Part shown: in pieces, positions 45,228 through 56,300 of the stretch
Layout: each line of letters begins with the position of its first letter
Numbering within the stretch: the first letter of the stretch is position 1
NCBI RefSeq assembly: GCF_019059575.1
Contig: NW_024882898.1
Location: forward strand, 107,844-171,843
From: Amphibalanus amphitrite
Taxonomy: Eukaryota > Arthropoda > Thecostraca > Balanomorpha > Balanidae
Direction: 5' to 3'
Length of the DNA: 64,000 nucleotides
Notes under the pieces: model-generated
What the model was told of the DNA's origin: nothing
What the model saw: only the letters and a program-made list of their open reading frames with translations
Database searches by the model: none
Translations under genes and position numbers: made by a program

Positions 45228-46818
45228 CAGGGCCTCGTCTAACATGTTAACTGGGGGGGGGGGGGCAATTGCCTCCCCAGTCGAGCGGATTGCCCCCCCC
45301 CCCAGTGGCCAACATTTGCCCCCCCCCCAGTCAACACGTGAACTTCTCACAAAAGTACCTCATCTGCAATACGTTTTTGCCAGGAGTCTTACATGGATTT
45401 AACGAGAAATATAAAATAATTTGTTCAATAACTGTTCATGGCTACGGGAAAAGCCAGAGGTTTGTGATTTTCAGAGCTGAGAGCGCCAAGTAGCAAATTG
45501 TCAATTAGCAGCTGGTAAGTGACCCAACTCGTGTGTGCCCCCCCCACACACACACACTCAATCAAACGCCCAACACGGATACGTATGTATATCATTGTCT
45601 GGTGAGGGGGTAACACAATGTTAACCCGCGCCGGGCCGGTGCTCCGCTACTTCCGCGCCGGGCCGGGGGTGTCTGAACACCCCCCCCCCCCGTCTAACTC
45701 CGCTCCTGGGTCACGTAGCGACACGCGGTAAGCGGCATTCGAAAGAACGTCAAAAATAATGACGGAAACACTTCAGTCATTTTTTAGGTCAGGTCAAAGG
45801 TCATATCGCCAGAGGTCATCAAAAGTCAAAATTTGTATATTAAAAAAAAAAAATTGGAAACTGCCAACGGCTAACTCTGGAACCGATAGAGTTACAGCGC
45901 CGCTGAAAAGCCCATTCGAAAGCTCTTTTAGCGCTCTTTCGCCGGTGTGTCCTCAGATTTGACATCAGGTCAACGGTTTAGCCTCCAGAAAAACGCTTTT
46001 CTGCAAAAACTTTTGACTCAAGGAAGTGACATTTATTTTGCCAGCATCGTGTTCCTCTTGTCGAGACGCGTCAAATTAACTATAATTTGACGTTGGAAGG
46101 TCATTTTGAAAATTTGACCTCAGGTCAAGGTCATGACCTGACTGGAAAAGGCCATGTTGCATATCAGTCGATCCGTATCGTGAAGCTGAACACATCTGCG
46201 GTGTTTTCATCGCTCTAGCATGTCTCTATCAAAAGTTATTGTCAAAAAACTAATGGGACCTTTTATGACCTGATATGACCTCAGGGTCATAAGGACAGGT
46301 CACGGGTGCCATTTTTCGGTTCAGCTTGTCGAGTTTACCTGTAACACAATGCTTGAGAGTGTTTGGAATGGCATTCGTCCAAAAAGGCGCCCTTCAATTT
46401 TATCCTATTAACTAATAATGGAGAGGTCGCAAAATTGACCTGACGTTAGGTCACCGATATCAAAATTCCGAGAGATCCATTTTTTATATACCTACTGTAA
46501 CTCTCATTAATTGCTGAAAGTTTTAAGGTGATCGTTCGGTCGGTGCAGCTGTGACGCGGATTCTAACTTTTTCTGAGGTGAGGTCACTTGACGCCGTTTC
46601 TGCGAAAAACCGCAGGGTAACCCCCTTCCAAAATCCCCCGGCCCGGCGCGGGATGAAAAATAAATTTAAAAAAGAAATTTGTTAAAAAATCATGGTCTCA
46701 GGGCTGTGACGAAAAACAAGTGGCCTAAATCCGGTGAGAAAACAGGATTTGGGGGTACCCTAGGTTTGGCTCTTTCAGTCTCTGCCCCCCCAGTGAAAAT
46801 TCCTTAGACGAGGCCCTG
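45228..46818. mobile_element. hAT-like element with 8-bp target duplication GGAATAGT, carrying a nested TTAA element
   Basis: The ends CAGGGCCTCGTCTAA and TTAGACGAGGCCCTG are perfect inverses, flanked by GGAATAGT at 45220-45227 and 46819-46826. About 560 bp belong to this element itself; the rest is the TTAA element at 45625-46652. Long G and C runs lie near 45254-45268 and 45294-45330. An old end of the same family lies at 9471-9497. Confidence 0.88.
45625..46652 (+). mobile_element. TTAA-superfamily element, family 1, copy 3
   Basis: TTAA at 45621-45624; the right flank is ATGA. The ends are CCCGCGCCGGGCC and GGCCCGGCGCGGG. It is parallel to 25575-26749 through GGTCACGTAGCGACACGCGG, GATCCGT.TCGTGAAGC and the rest, but lacks most of the GGCGGCGC hairpin region near its right end. 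It is nested in the hAT-like element at 45228-46818. Confidence 0.88.
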
Positions 46819-47008
46819 GGAATAGTCCAATACTTGGTAGAAGGAATGAAGCTACCCTATAAAAATTACCGCGTGTAAATCGGTCAAGTGGTTGCTGAGA
46901 TATAAGCCTCGCAAAAGCGTCCGCACGGCCGGCCGGCCGGCCGCTCATACTCAGAAATTTCCGTTATTCTACGTAAGACTCCGCTCGCTTCGCTCGCTCC
47001 GTAACAAC

Positions 47009-48017
47009 ACATTCAGCTGAGTGCGTGGGTTATTCATTCTTCATAATACCAGCGGTAAAGGCTACGTCAAAAGAGGAATGAAATGTCAGTCGCACTTTCA
47101 TGAGTCGTGAGATGAATCCGATGATCGCAGGTCGACGGTTAACAATATTATTTCATATACATAGGTAAGCTGACATATCCGGTGCTAACTTCATTTATAA
47201 CGATGAAAATTCAGTTCAATTTGCAAGAAGCCACAGCCAAAACAGGCACACTCACGATACAAAACGGTCGAACTCAGCCATCGGATTAGAACTCAAATTC
47301 AGGCTAAGCTAGGCTTATCATATATGACATGAGCGCTTGGTCAACAATCTTACGTGTTTTTCCAATGACAAAACTGAAAGAACGTGGCAGCCGACAGTCG
47401 CTGGGCTATTCAATAAAATGCAAAGTCTGCGACAAGCGCCTTCATGAGGTTCTAGATAAATACAAGCATACCGTTATTCAATACGAGGCTATAGAAGCGC
47501 GAATGACTTGCAATAGGTAAAACGATGCCAGCAATGGTAGAGTGTCGGTTTGATTTTGGCGCTTTTAGACCTCTTACAACTAGCATATAGGACCAATAAT
47601 TACTGGCACATAAAATTCGGTTACAATATATAGCGTATGTCATCTCGAGTGTCATCATCAACATACCACCACCGCATCTGAAAATACCGTGCCGGAATGC
47701 ATTTAATATGCACAACCGGCCTCTAGCTTATTAGTAAGGCTAAATTTGCACCTCTAATCAGTAGACTCACTTGTAACCCTGGGCTGCAGGGTCTGCACAT
47801 CCTGCGATTAAGCGGGCGTGGATAAGTGGATCAGACTAACTGTAAATCTGACGGCACGGAACAGCTACGAACTCATTGTTACCGGGTAGCGCAACTCTGG
47901 GTTCGGCTGGAGGATTTACAGGATGTGTATTCCGAGAAAAAAAAATGTGGTCATGAAAAGTCTGGACTTGAAGCTCGATAGTCACGCATACCGTATATGA
48001 TTATAGGTACTCATCCA
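47009..48017. other. intergenic, no gene supported
   Basis: No supported coding segment. A weak tRNA-like stretch near 47810-47910 (GGATAAGTGGAT and GGGTTCGGC) is too poor to call. Confidence 0.35.
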
Positions 48018-48100
48018 TCCCATAGCTCAGTTGATCTGCCTTGAGTATCAGACTCAAGGTGACGAGAGCCTGGATTCGAGTCGCCTCTGTGCTTGATTTG
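48018..48100 (+). ncRNA. tRNA-like sequence (probable SINE head or tRNA pseudogene)
   Basis: It has an A-box-like ATAGCTCAGTTGAT at 48022 and a B-box-like GGATTCGAGTC at 48072. Between them is a perfect hairpin CCTTGAGT/ACTCAAGG whose inner 5-bp stem closes a 7-base loop, as in an anticodon arm. The D stem and T stem do not pair properly, so a working tRNA is unlikely. Confidence 0.5.
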
Positions 48101-48419
48101 TATTAAACTCCGGAGTTCTGACGATTATGGCATGCAGATGGTGGAAACCGCTGGCACAACCAGCTGAAATCAGTTCAGTTTAGTGGGACGGGCCTTGTCC
48201 AGCAACAAATGGGCACACGATGCCTTTGTCCTAAATTATCGCGAGCTCGACAAATGGAACCCACTGATCAGCTCGTACAAGACCGAGCCTGTGTTCAAAG
48301 CTGACTTTGGCCTAGTCTCTCAGTCTCCACACATTCACAACTTAATACATTTAAACTAAATTTATTTATAAGGAATATCGCTGGATTGCAGCAGTGCCAA
48401 ACGCTGGAACATGTGCTGC

Positions 48420-48555
48420 ACTACAGGACATGCTCATTTCTCCCGCTAGATGGCATTACTGATAAACCCCTAAAAGTAGACTGTCCCGCACGACATGCTA
48501 ATTTCCCTCACTAGATGGCATCATTAGCAAACCCCTGAAAGCAGACTGTACCGCA
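48420..48555 (+). repeat. 65-bp imperfect tandem duplication
   Basis: CTAGATGGCATTA at 48446 and CTAGATGGCATCA at 48511 lie in two units that also share GACATGCT, AAACCCCT and AGACTGT.CCGCA. Confidence 0.8.
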
Positions 48556-49388
48556 ACACATAACAACAAGCAAAGTGCCGCAAGAGCTACATCTACATGT
48601 TGAACTGAACTGGAGCAAAAGGCGACAACGATCCGCTGACTGATGTTCATAAGAAACAGTTGGTCACAAACTCTCTCTCTCTTTATAACTGGGCTGCTGA
48701 GTGCATAAGTCAAGCAGCAGAGACAATTATTTTGGACTTAAATGCTAGATTATAATTTTTTTGGAACAATTAACAAATGCCGTTTTAGGACATGGGGTTT
48801 TCCATAACTTTTCGGTTTTGTCACGCGAGTTAAATGGTTCCTCATGAATGTTTTTACATTTTCACACTAAAATATTTCATACCTATTCTATGGAAGTAGC
48901 AATGCAGATAACAAGTAAAAATCGTGGCACTTTGGATTGCCTTTTTAAGTCAACCACCAAACGGAACGGGTCACCGAATAAAGCTTTCCTCTTTTGCGTT
49001 CTAGCATTTCACATCGACCACAATCGATCACACGTGTAGTTTCACTTTGCACGCGCTGTCAATAATAGCATGGGTTTGACGCCGCCAAAAATAGGCACAC
49101 CTAGTTTGACTGTTCGTTCAACACATTTGGGCTGGCAGTGGCACACTACCGCCCACCAATGCGGTGGCCCAGGTCAGGCACGTGACATATACGTGATGTG
49201 ATGCTTACCAATGTTTTCGACTTCGGGCAGCATCCAATCAATGATCAGACCAGAGTTTTGAAAATAAACACGTTTAATCATTCTTTGTTCACATATAATC
49301 CGGGCCCAGTTGGCGGAATGAGCTTTGAGGCCATAAGTACAATTCAAAACTAATGTTAGCTGGATTAGGTATTACCCACGTGGCTTAA

Positions 49389-50566
49389 CCCGCGCGGGGC
49401 TGGGGTCTCCAGCCGAACGCGCGGGGCTGGGGGGGGAGGGTAAATTTTACCCCCCCCCCTGTTATCTCCCGAACTAATGGTCCGATTTAGAAAATTCAAA
49501 CGCCAATCGAAAGATCTCATCACGAACAACTAAAAACATGTACTTAATTTTAAGTTTGAGGTCAAGGTAAAGGTCAGGTCAAGGGTACAAATTGCAAGTT
49601 CCTACAGTATCGGCCTTGCACCGTAGTTGCCGAAGAATGGAGTCATGGACTGAGACTGATCGCCCAAAACGTGTTCTTAGGCTACCAAGACAATATTCGC
49701 TGCATAAAATATTATTCAGAGGTCAAGGTCAAGGTCAGGTCAGGTCAGGTCAGGTCACCAAAAACAAATTATAGAAAAGGGCATGTGCGACACATGTTTT
49801 ATGGGTCATTTTACTCAAAGAATTCAATAGGCACACTCAATAAGTGATATGGACCACCTCTGGATGAATTCCAGGTCGAGGTCAGGTCAAGGTCAGGTCA
49901 AGTGAGGTCAAATTTTGAAGTTGGTTGTTAAGGCCTAAAAAGGTGTCTATCTGATGCAGTTTGTTACGGCGAATCGAATGGTGCTATTTTTGTTTCCGTA
50001 CGAGGTCTAGAACTTCCAAAAAAGTCATTTTTTTCAAAATTTTTGTGTGTCGTGACGTCATACAATTTTGAATAACTCCCACATTTTTGAACCGATTCTT
50101 CCAAAACTTGGTATGTAGGTGCACATAGACCACTTCTCTGACATTTATTCCGGTTTTTTCGATACACTCAAAATTTTGGATTTTATAGTTATTTTCCCAA
50201 AAAAGTCAGTTTTTTGAAAAAATGGGCCAAAATCCAAAATTTTCAAAAAACGGAGATAGCCATTTGATAGACAAAGTAGAATTACGTATATCCTTTTTTT
50301 GTTACGTCTTGATTCCTTTAAAAATGAAGATGTTAGCGGCGTTTGAACTTTTGCCGTTTTTGAGGCGAAAATGGCGAACATGACGTCACTAAAACGTCAA
50401 TTTCTCAAAAATTTTCCGACGGATTTCGCTCAAATTTTCAGGGAACGTGTCAAATTGATGTAAGAAAAGGTACTGAAAGCTTGGCGGCGCTGCGCGCCGC
50501 CGTTTTTGAGATATTGCAAAAATTCGCGAGGGGGGGGGTAAAATTTACCCCCCAGCCCCGCGCGGG
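49389..50566 (+). mobile_element. TTAA-superfamily element, family 2 relative with CCCGCGCGGGGCTGGG ends
   Basis: TTAA at 49385-49388 and 50567-50570. The ends are CCCGCGCGGGGCTGGGG and CCCAGCCCCGCGCGGG. Hairpins: G-run GTAAATTTTAC C-run (left) and G-run GTAAAATTTAC C-run (right). GGCGGCGC/GCGCCGCC lies at 50483-50501. The tightest GGTCA array in the window, seven copies, lies at 49720-49757. Confidence 0.92.
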
Positions 50567-50570
50567 TTAA

Positions 50571-52189
50571 AGTTCCTCACTTACACAATTATTACTCACG
50601 TGGATTATTATTACTCACATGGACTTTCAAGTGGTTAGACACGTATTTTCGCTTCCTAGAAATGATTTAATTCGGCTCATGACCCAAGCGTCTTCCAGAA
50701 ACACTGACTCGACTCGAGGCAACTAAATAAACGCCAAACGTGATTACACATAATTCATAAACAAACTAAATGACTCAGCCCCGTGTCAGCAGTGCCGTGC
50801 CCGTCACTTAGCGTGTCGAGGGTAATTTAATACGGTTTTAGCCTAGCGAGCGCGTCTTCCGCGGTGTCTTAGATCTTTTCATCTTGTGATTTTGCTGGCA
50901 AGGTTAATTATGCTGCCACTTCGCCGTTTTGGGGCGTCCGCGGGCCTCGGCTTCGGTTGCTGTAAAGGAATAGGAAAGGGAGAGGCGTTGGGAAGCGTAC
51001 AGCCATCCAGGTATTAAGTGGTTGGTTGCCAACATCAAAGTAATCGATCTGCATTGATGAATACGTCTAACGGCTGTTGGAAACCACTGCCGAAATGTGT
51101 GTACGAACCCTCTTCTCATTTCTGTTGAGCCATTTTACAGGAGTGTCTCTGTCATTTAAAGTTATTACACCAACAGCACATAGGCTAACCAACCACTCTT
51201 TTGCTGGAGGCAGGAGGGCCTTACATGTAAAGATGATATTATGCCGAAAGATAAATAAGAGAGGAAATATTACATAAATAGGTATAGGTAACGAAAGAAG
51301 TTAGGTGATGCCAGGTTTATCGCCATTCACAGGCTACTGAAAGAAAGAAGGGTTGATTATAATCCTCTGCCTTTAAACAAGGGCATTCAAGTCTTCCTTC
51401 GTTCCTCACTATAAAACAACAAATATGCACATTTTGTGCCAATGACCTTGCCACCAAACCTTTTAGGGTTATATAAAGCAAGCACTGTGCAAAAACATAT
51501 ATGTATTACAACAACTGCTGGCTGCTGCAATGCCACGATGTGCGCAAATTAGTCACATCATAACAACTTCGCCAGTGGCGTAAGAACAGCACATGAACGT
51601 CAAAATACGTGACTGGATAGGCGTTGTCATCCACGACAAAAGTCCATTCTTGGGCACATGACAAGCACTCACAATATATCACACAAACACCTTGCAATAA
51701 GCCGGGATGCAAAAAGAAACATGGCTCATCATATCGTGCGAGTTATTTACAACAAGTCAGTCTGAATCGAAGTCAAACAAGCAATGGCACGAAGTCAACA
51801 AACACTGGAATACTGCGCCATACCCTACATTTTCCCAACCCAACGCAGACAACAGCAACATGAAATAGAGACTTCCTTTTGAGACATCACCACTTGGTAA
51901 CGTCTAATCTATCAGCTTCGCTTGTCCTGTCGGTCTAGAGACTAGACATGCCCAGTACCTAAGTAATAACCATGTTGGTGATTCCCGCAATAAACAAAAC
52001 ATAAAGAAACTCAATTGCCGCCATAACGCCGTTCACATTTTACCATATCTTTCAGAACACTTCTGATGAAGTGTCCTCCTACCTTTAACTCTCAAATCTT
52101 CCAATGCATCATACTATTTTCCTTGAACTCTCAGAGTCGCAGCTGAGGTAACCATTACATTCCTTTCCCCTCCCCTTCCGGCGACCCTA
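50571..52189. other. intergenic, downstream flank of the Kunitz gene
   Basis: No supported gene or strong repeat. Confidence 0.4.
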
Positions 52190-53305
52190 TCACCCGAGCA
52201 GGCACGTCCTTTCGCATGCGTGCCGCGTGACGAATCGATTGGTGTTCCCTCCGCAGCCGCTGTAGAGCGCCAGCTCGCACGCCGCCTTCTGATCGTTGTA
52301 GAAGTACCTCATCATCGGACCAAAGCCGCGACAAGGCCCCGCCTGCCAGGGTAGTCGGCAGCGCCGCGCAGCCCGACGTGGGCCAACTCCTTGAACCGGA
52401 GGCGCCTTACACAGGTTGCTACACTCTGAGAACGTGGCGAAGTTGTTGTTGGATCCTCCACATCCGCGGAACTCGAACGGCACGCAGCTGTTGGTGGAGT
52501 GGATATAGGAGTAGCGGACCTCGGCGTCCCGGCACGGCCAACCAGCTCGGCGGGGAGCGCGGAAGCACGCGCCGCGACTCTTGGCGAGCTGCCGTCGGAC
52601 TGGAGCCCGGGAGGCGATCGGGCCGGGGAAGAAGATCCGACGCGGTGCCACTCCAGCAGACTCCGGACTTGTTCGGCGAAAACCGCCGAAACGGTTGGAG
52701 AGCTGGTTGGGCTGCCTGCGACCGCCTCTCCTGGGTCCAATGCCGAAGTGAACTCGGGTATCTCGCGGCGAAGGTCTGAAGGTTCTGAAACCCTGCCACG
52801 ATCCTTGTGACGCGTCCTGCCGAGACCCCGGTCGATTCCACTGACGAGCACCGCCAGTTCGCGATACCTTCGACACGCCGAAGACCTTGGTGGTCGGGGG
52901 CTCGGGCTCTGTTTTACAAGTATCCCGACACTGTTCGAACGTCGGAAAGTTGTTGGCACTTCCTCGGCACCCTCCGTAGAGGAAGGGGACGCAGCTGTTG
53001 GATGCGGCGACGTAGCTGTAGCGTATCATCTCGTCTCCGCACCGAAGGCCGGCATCCCTCGCCGTCTGCTGACACGGAGGCAGAGCCTTGGCCCGCTCCC
53101 GCTGACAGGCGCGATTACAGCGCACGCGACGAACCGGCGCGGCGTGGGGTCGGCTCCAGTGACGACGCGGTGAAGCAGGTGCCCAGCTTCTGCTGAAGTG
53201 CACCTTGGAGACAGGAGGACCTCCAGCACAGCTTAGCATGCAGGAGAGTAACACCAACACTCCAATCGCCACTCCAACCGACGCAGTTGGCGCTGTGGTG
53301 ACCAT
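52190..53305 (-). CDS. secreted protein with three Kunitz (BPTI-type) domains
   Basis: An intronless 371-residue frame. The start is the ATG at 53305, which opens a signal peptide (residues 1-28, GVAIGVLVLLSCMLSC); an in-frame TTG at 53323 is not needed. Kunitz domains have cysteines at 78/89/105/113/126/130, 247/258/274/282/295/299 and 316/325/343/351/364/368, with the usual x7-C-x12-C-x3-C ending in all three. Kunitz domains block serine proteases through the residue after the second Cys (P1). Domain 3 has Arg326 (GPCRG, trypsin-type). Domain 2 has Arg259 followed by Asp, and domain 1 has Gly90-Asp91, so these two may not inhibit trypsin-like enzymes. Domains 1 and 2 have 10 rather than 8 residues between Cys1 and Cys2. 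The 116-residue linker between domains 1 and 2 is Arg/Pro/Gly-rich and probably disordered. The last codons abut GGGTGATAGG, so an alternative splice there cannot be excluded. Confidence 0.88.
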   Translation of the reverse strand: MVTTAPTASVGVAIGVLVLLSCMLSCAGGPPVSKVHFSRSWAPASPRRHWSRPHAAPVRRVRCNRACQRERAKALPPCQQTARDAGLRCGDEMIRYSYVAASNSCVPFLYGGCRGSANNFPTFEQCRDTCKTEPEPPTTKVFGVSKVSRTGGARQWNRPGSRQDASQGSWQGFRTFRPSPRDTRVHFGIGPRRGGRRQPNQLSNRFGGFRRTSPESAGVAPRRIFFPGPIASRAPVRRQLAKSRGACFRAPRRAGWPCRDAEVRYSYIHSTNSCVPFEFRGCGGSNNNFATFSECSNLCKAPPVQGVGPRRAARRCRLPWQAGPCRGFGPMMRYFYNDQKAACELALYSGCGGNTNRFVTRHACERTCLLG

Positions 53306-56300
53306 GGTCCCGGACCGAAACAACCTCTCTCACTGAGCTCTGGAGCTCGACTGGCCCTGGACCCGTCCGGTCGGCGGTAGCTGTGTTCTGGCGGCGGCTG
53401 GCGTCGAGGTAGTAGCGGCCGCGGCGGCCGGTTGGGAATTCCTCCCCTCCCCTTCCCCCCACTCCCGGTCGGATGTGCGCGCGCTGGGATGGACCATGCT
53501 GTATCCGACGGTAGCCAGTCGGATACAGCAAAACCGAGCGGAAATCTCTGCGGACGGAAGGCCAGCTTCCTTGGCACGCGCCAAGTCCCCGCGACGAGAT
53601 TGACGTTGGCTGGGCGGCCCCTAGAGTAGCCGGTTTTCTGTCGGAAGTAGGACCGGGAGTGAAAAGACCCGCATCTAATTATCTACAAGCCCAAGGTGTG
53701 TACGAGGTGTTACGAAGTTGACACCTACCTCATTACGAGCAATGACAAGGGCGTTTCGGGCAAAACGGACTTCTGTTGTTGCGTTAATTGCGCTCCTATG
53801 ACAGCGTGGGTTCAAAGAACTGTCTTGCGTAGTGTGCTGAATGCTAATTACGTGAGTCAGAATTCTGAGAGAGATCCGCAATCACCCAGAGGTCAGAGCT
53901 GCGCGCTGTTCACCTCCAGAGGCCGACAGCGCGCACCTGTAAACGAACACGGCGCCGCCGGGAGTTCAATTTGAATCGTCTGATGATGACAAGACATCCG
54001 TGTCGTTAATAAGGCTCAGCTGGCAGCAATCGAAATCGTTTGACGAGGATTTGTGAACGTTTCCTCATGGCCAGTTTCCGATACGGATACGAAAGTCGTG
54101 CGAAACATTATCCCCAAGGAGAACATCATAAGCACAAGGAGAGAAGCTTTAGATTACCGTGCTACAATCAATGATGCCAAAAGAAAACGGGCTCAGACCA
54201 CATTCGTTGGCTGCTATTTTTACAGCGTCAAAGTTATCACTAACTAGACCTGCAAAAATATGGAGATCACTGATCATCTGTTCACGCTGTCTCCATAAAT
54301 CGGAACTTGATCAAATTAAATTCCTGTTCCCTGGTTCGCTGCAGTCCATCGATCCGTTCATCAGCTATCCTCCACTCAGTTTTGAGTCATTCCTCGATTC
54401 ATTTAGGTATGGGTCAAAAGGAATGTCTGAGCAGTTAGCGCCAAATCGGTACCGAAACCTGAGCTCGACCATCACCATAAGCATAGAGCATTTCTCCATA
54501 AACATTTCGTTTTTGCGATCAAACCGTTCCGCCTTACTAGAAACCACGAACCGTGCCGTCAAATTCCTAACACTCACGCACCACGCCAGCCTCAACCTAA
54601 ACTGTCTGTCTGTCTGTCCCGCAAATCCACGTTCCGGCTGGCTGCAAAACCGCCTCCCCACTCTTGCAATCCCGCCGCTCTAATTACCACAAAACCTGCA
54701 GCTCTACTCCCTGCCTACGTCACAGCTCCACAACCGGAAGCGCCAATTGCAAGTCGTCGCGGTCTGCTGACGTCAAACGACACACCATGGGTTTTCGGTG
54801 ACCCAAAGTTCGCGGAGGGCGCGATGGCTTGCAGGGACGCCCACAGCAACGGATGACGCGAGTGTTGGGAGTGAATGGAGGGCGTCACTTCCCACTGATA
54901 GTGACTGGCGGTGATTAGTTCCAGAGCAATGAATGGTGCTCGCTGAGTGCTGAGAGTTGTCCAAATATGGTTAGCGACGGGTCCGTACACTGGGTCAGAC
55001 TTTAGAAAGTGCTCAATTTGTCTGGTTGGTTATTACCGGTTCAATGGTTGGTCAAGACTGATAACCTGTTAACAGTGATTCACTACAGGAATTATGAGCA
55101 CCTGACACGGATGGGTAAGACGAGAATCGGAAACGGTACCTAAACCGGAAATACCACAAGTACAGTCCACTATAACAATCGCCCAGCATCTCCCCTTCAA
55201 CACACACGAATTGTGACTTATAACGGACAGCAACATGAGCGCATACCACACAAGGTTCATTCATGACAGCCGGTGGCCCAAGATAGTCAGTGTTGTGGGT
55301 GGAGCCCCGGTGTATCTACTTACTAAGCTCTGGTCTCGCACTCAAGGCCACGTGTTATGTCCGGTCTCCCACAGTCGCCTGCGTTTGTATATAATAACGG
55401 GATGAAATAGCGGCAACACGATCCACTTTTACCGACGCCAGTAACAAACTGCGGACTGCGGTGCTTGTGGCAAAAGTCGAGTCAGAAGGTACTTAAAACT
55501 CTCACAGAAACAGCATTTATGCTGAGAATTGGTCAATGAGCGCCTCTTAAATTGACGAAACGGTTCTGTAAAGATGAATGAGTCACGATGAGTTTGTAAT
55601 ACACGCGGCACACCTGGCAATGGGAGAAACACAAATCATCGACGCGTGTAAAAGTCATCTGTAACGAGTTGGTGGCTTTTATGTTCTCATGTCAACGAGA
55701 CCATAAAGACAATTCATGAGACTGGATGCATGTAAAACCTGAATGCATACAAACACAGACACGAAAGTAAAGCATGCGTACACAAATAAAGCTAAACATA
55801 AGACGGTTTGAACATACGTCCCGTGCACGAACGAAGAGTTTCAGTCTGGGTCTCTGAGAAAAGAGGCTTCCGCTTCTGCCTGCCCCTGAAGGCAGGCAAC
55901 GGGCTGCAGGAAAACCAGCAGTCGTGGGGCTGGTAAAGAAAAAAGATTTTGAGACCTATCCAGTGATAAGTTATACTATAGATAACATGAATCTAACATG
56001 AATAGATAACATGATTCATGTTATCTAAGGTTATACATAACTTGATGCTTGCAGACTACAGAAGGTGCAGTGTAACGCAGCATCAAGTAACCATCCAGTG
56101 ATGATGATGATGACAATGTTTACTTTGTAACCCTTTTGTGACTGATAAGGTTTGAAAACCAGAAAATATTCCATGTGCTGACAAAATTAGCAGACGTGGC
56201 TTTCAATAATTCGCTTGGAGGTGTTCCATAGTTGAAGTAATCAAAAACGTTTATTACAAAAGCGACAAGCAGGCCAAGCATAGCATAGCATAGCATAGGA

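Larger units (their letters stand above)
44742..47008. mobile_element. composite repeat with GGAGCGAGCGA-type inverted ends and CACGTG palindromes
   Basis: TAACGGAGCGAGCGAG at about 44742 and the inverse CGCTTCGCTCGCTCCGTAAC ending at about 47008 bound the region. The left part has three diverged direct units of about 125 bp (near 44758, 44885 and 45015), each with GCACGTGCGCACGTGC or GCACGTGC and a CAATCGGNCCAGCCNTTCTC phrase. The right part has AATCGGTCAAGTGGTTGCTGA and (CGGC)n at 46926-46943. The hAT-like element at 45228-46818 was inserted later. Confidence 0.6.

Noticed and set aside
48018-48100. Functional tRNA gene
   Set aside because: Promoter boxes and an anticodon-like hairpin are present, but D and T stems do not pair. 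SINE head or pseudogene is more likely.
13930-50566. Transposase genes inside the TTAA elements
   Set aside because: All frames inside the elements are short and not conserved between copies; no piggyBac catalytic-domain sequence was seen.
52378-53196. Several plus-strand and alternative minus-strand frames over the Kunitz gene
   Set aside because: GC-rich shadow frames; only the frame 53305-52190 carries the three Cys patterns.
54159-54683. 174-codon plus-strand frame
   Set aside because: Ser/Leu-rich composition without domains, signal peptide or splice context.
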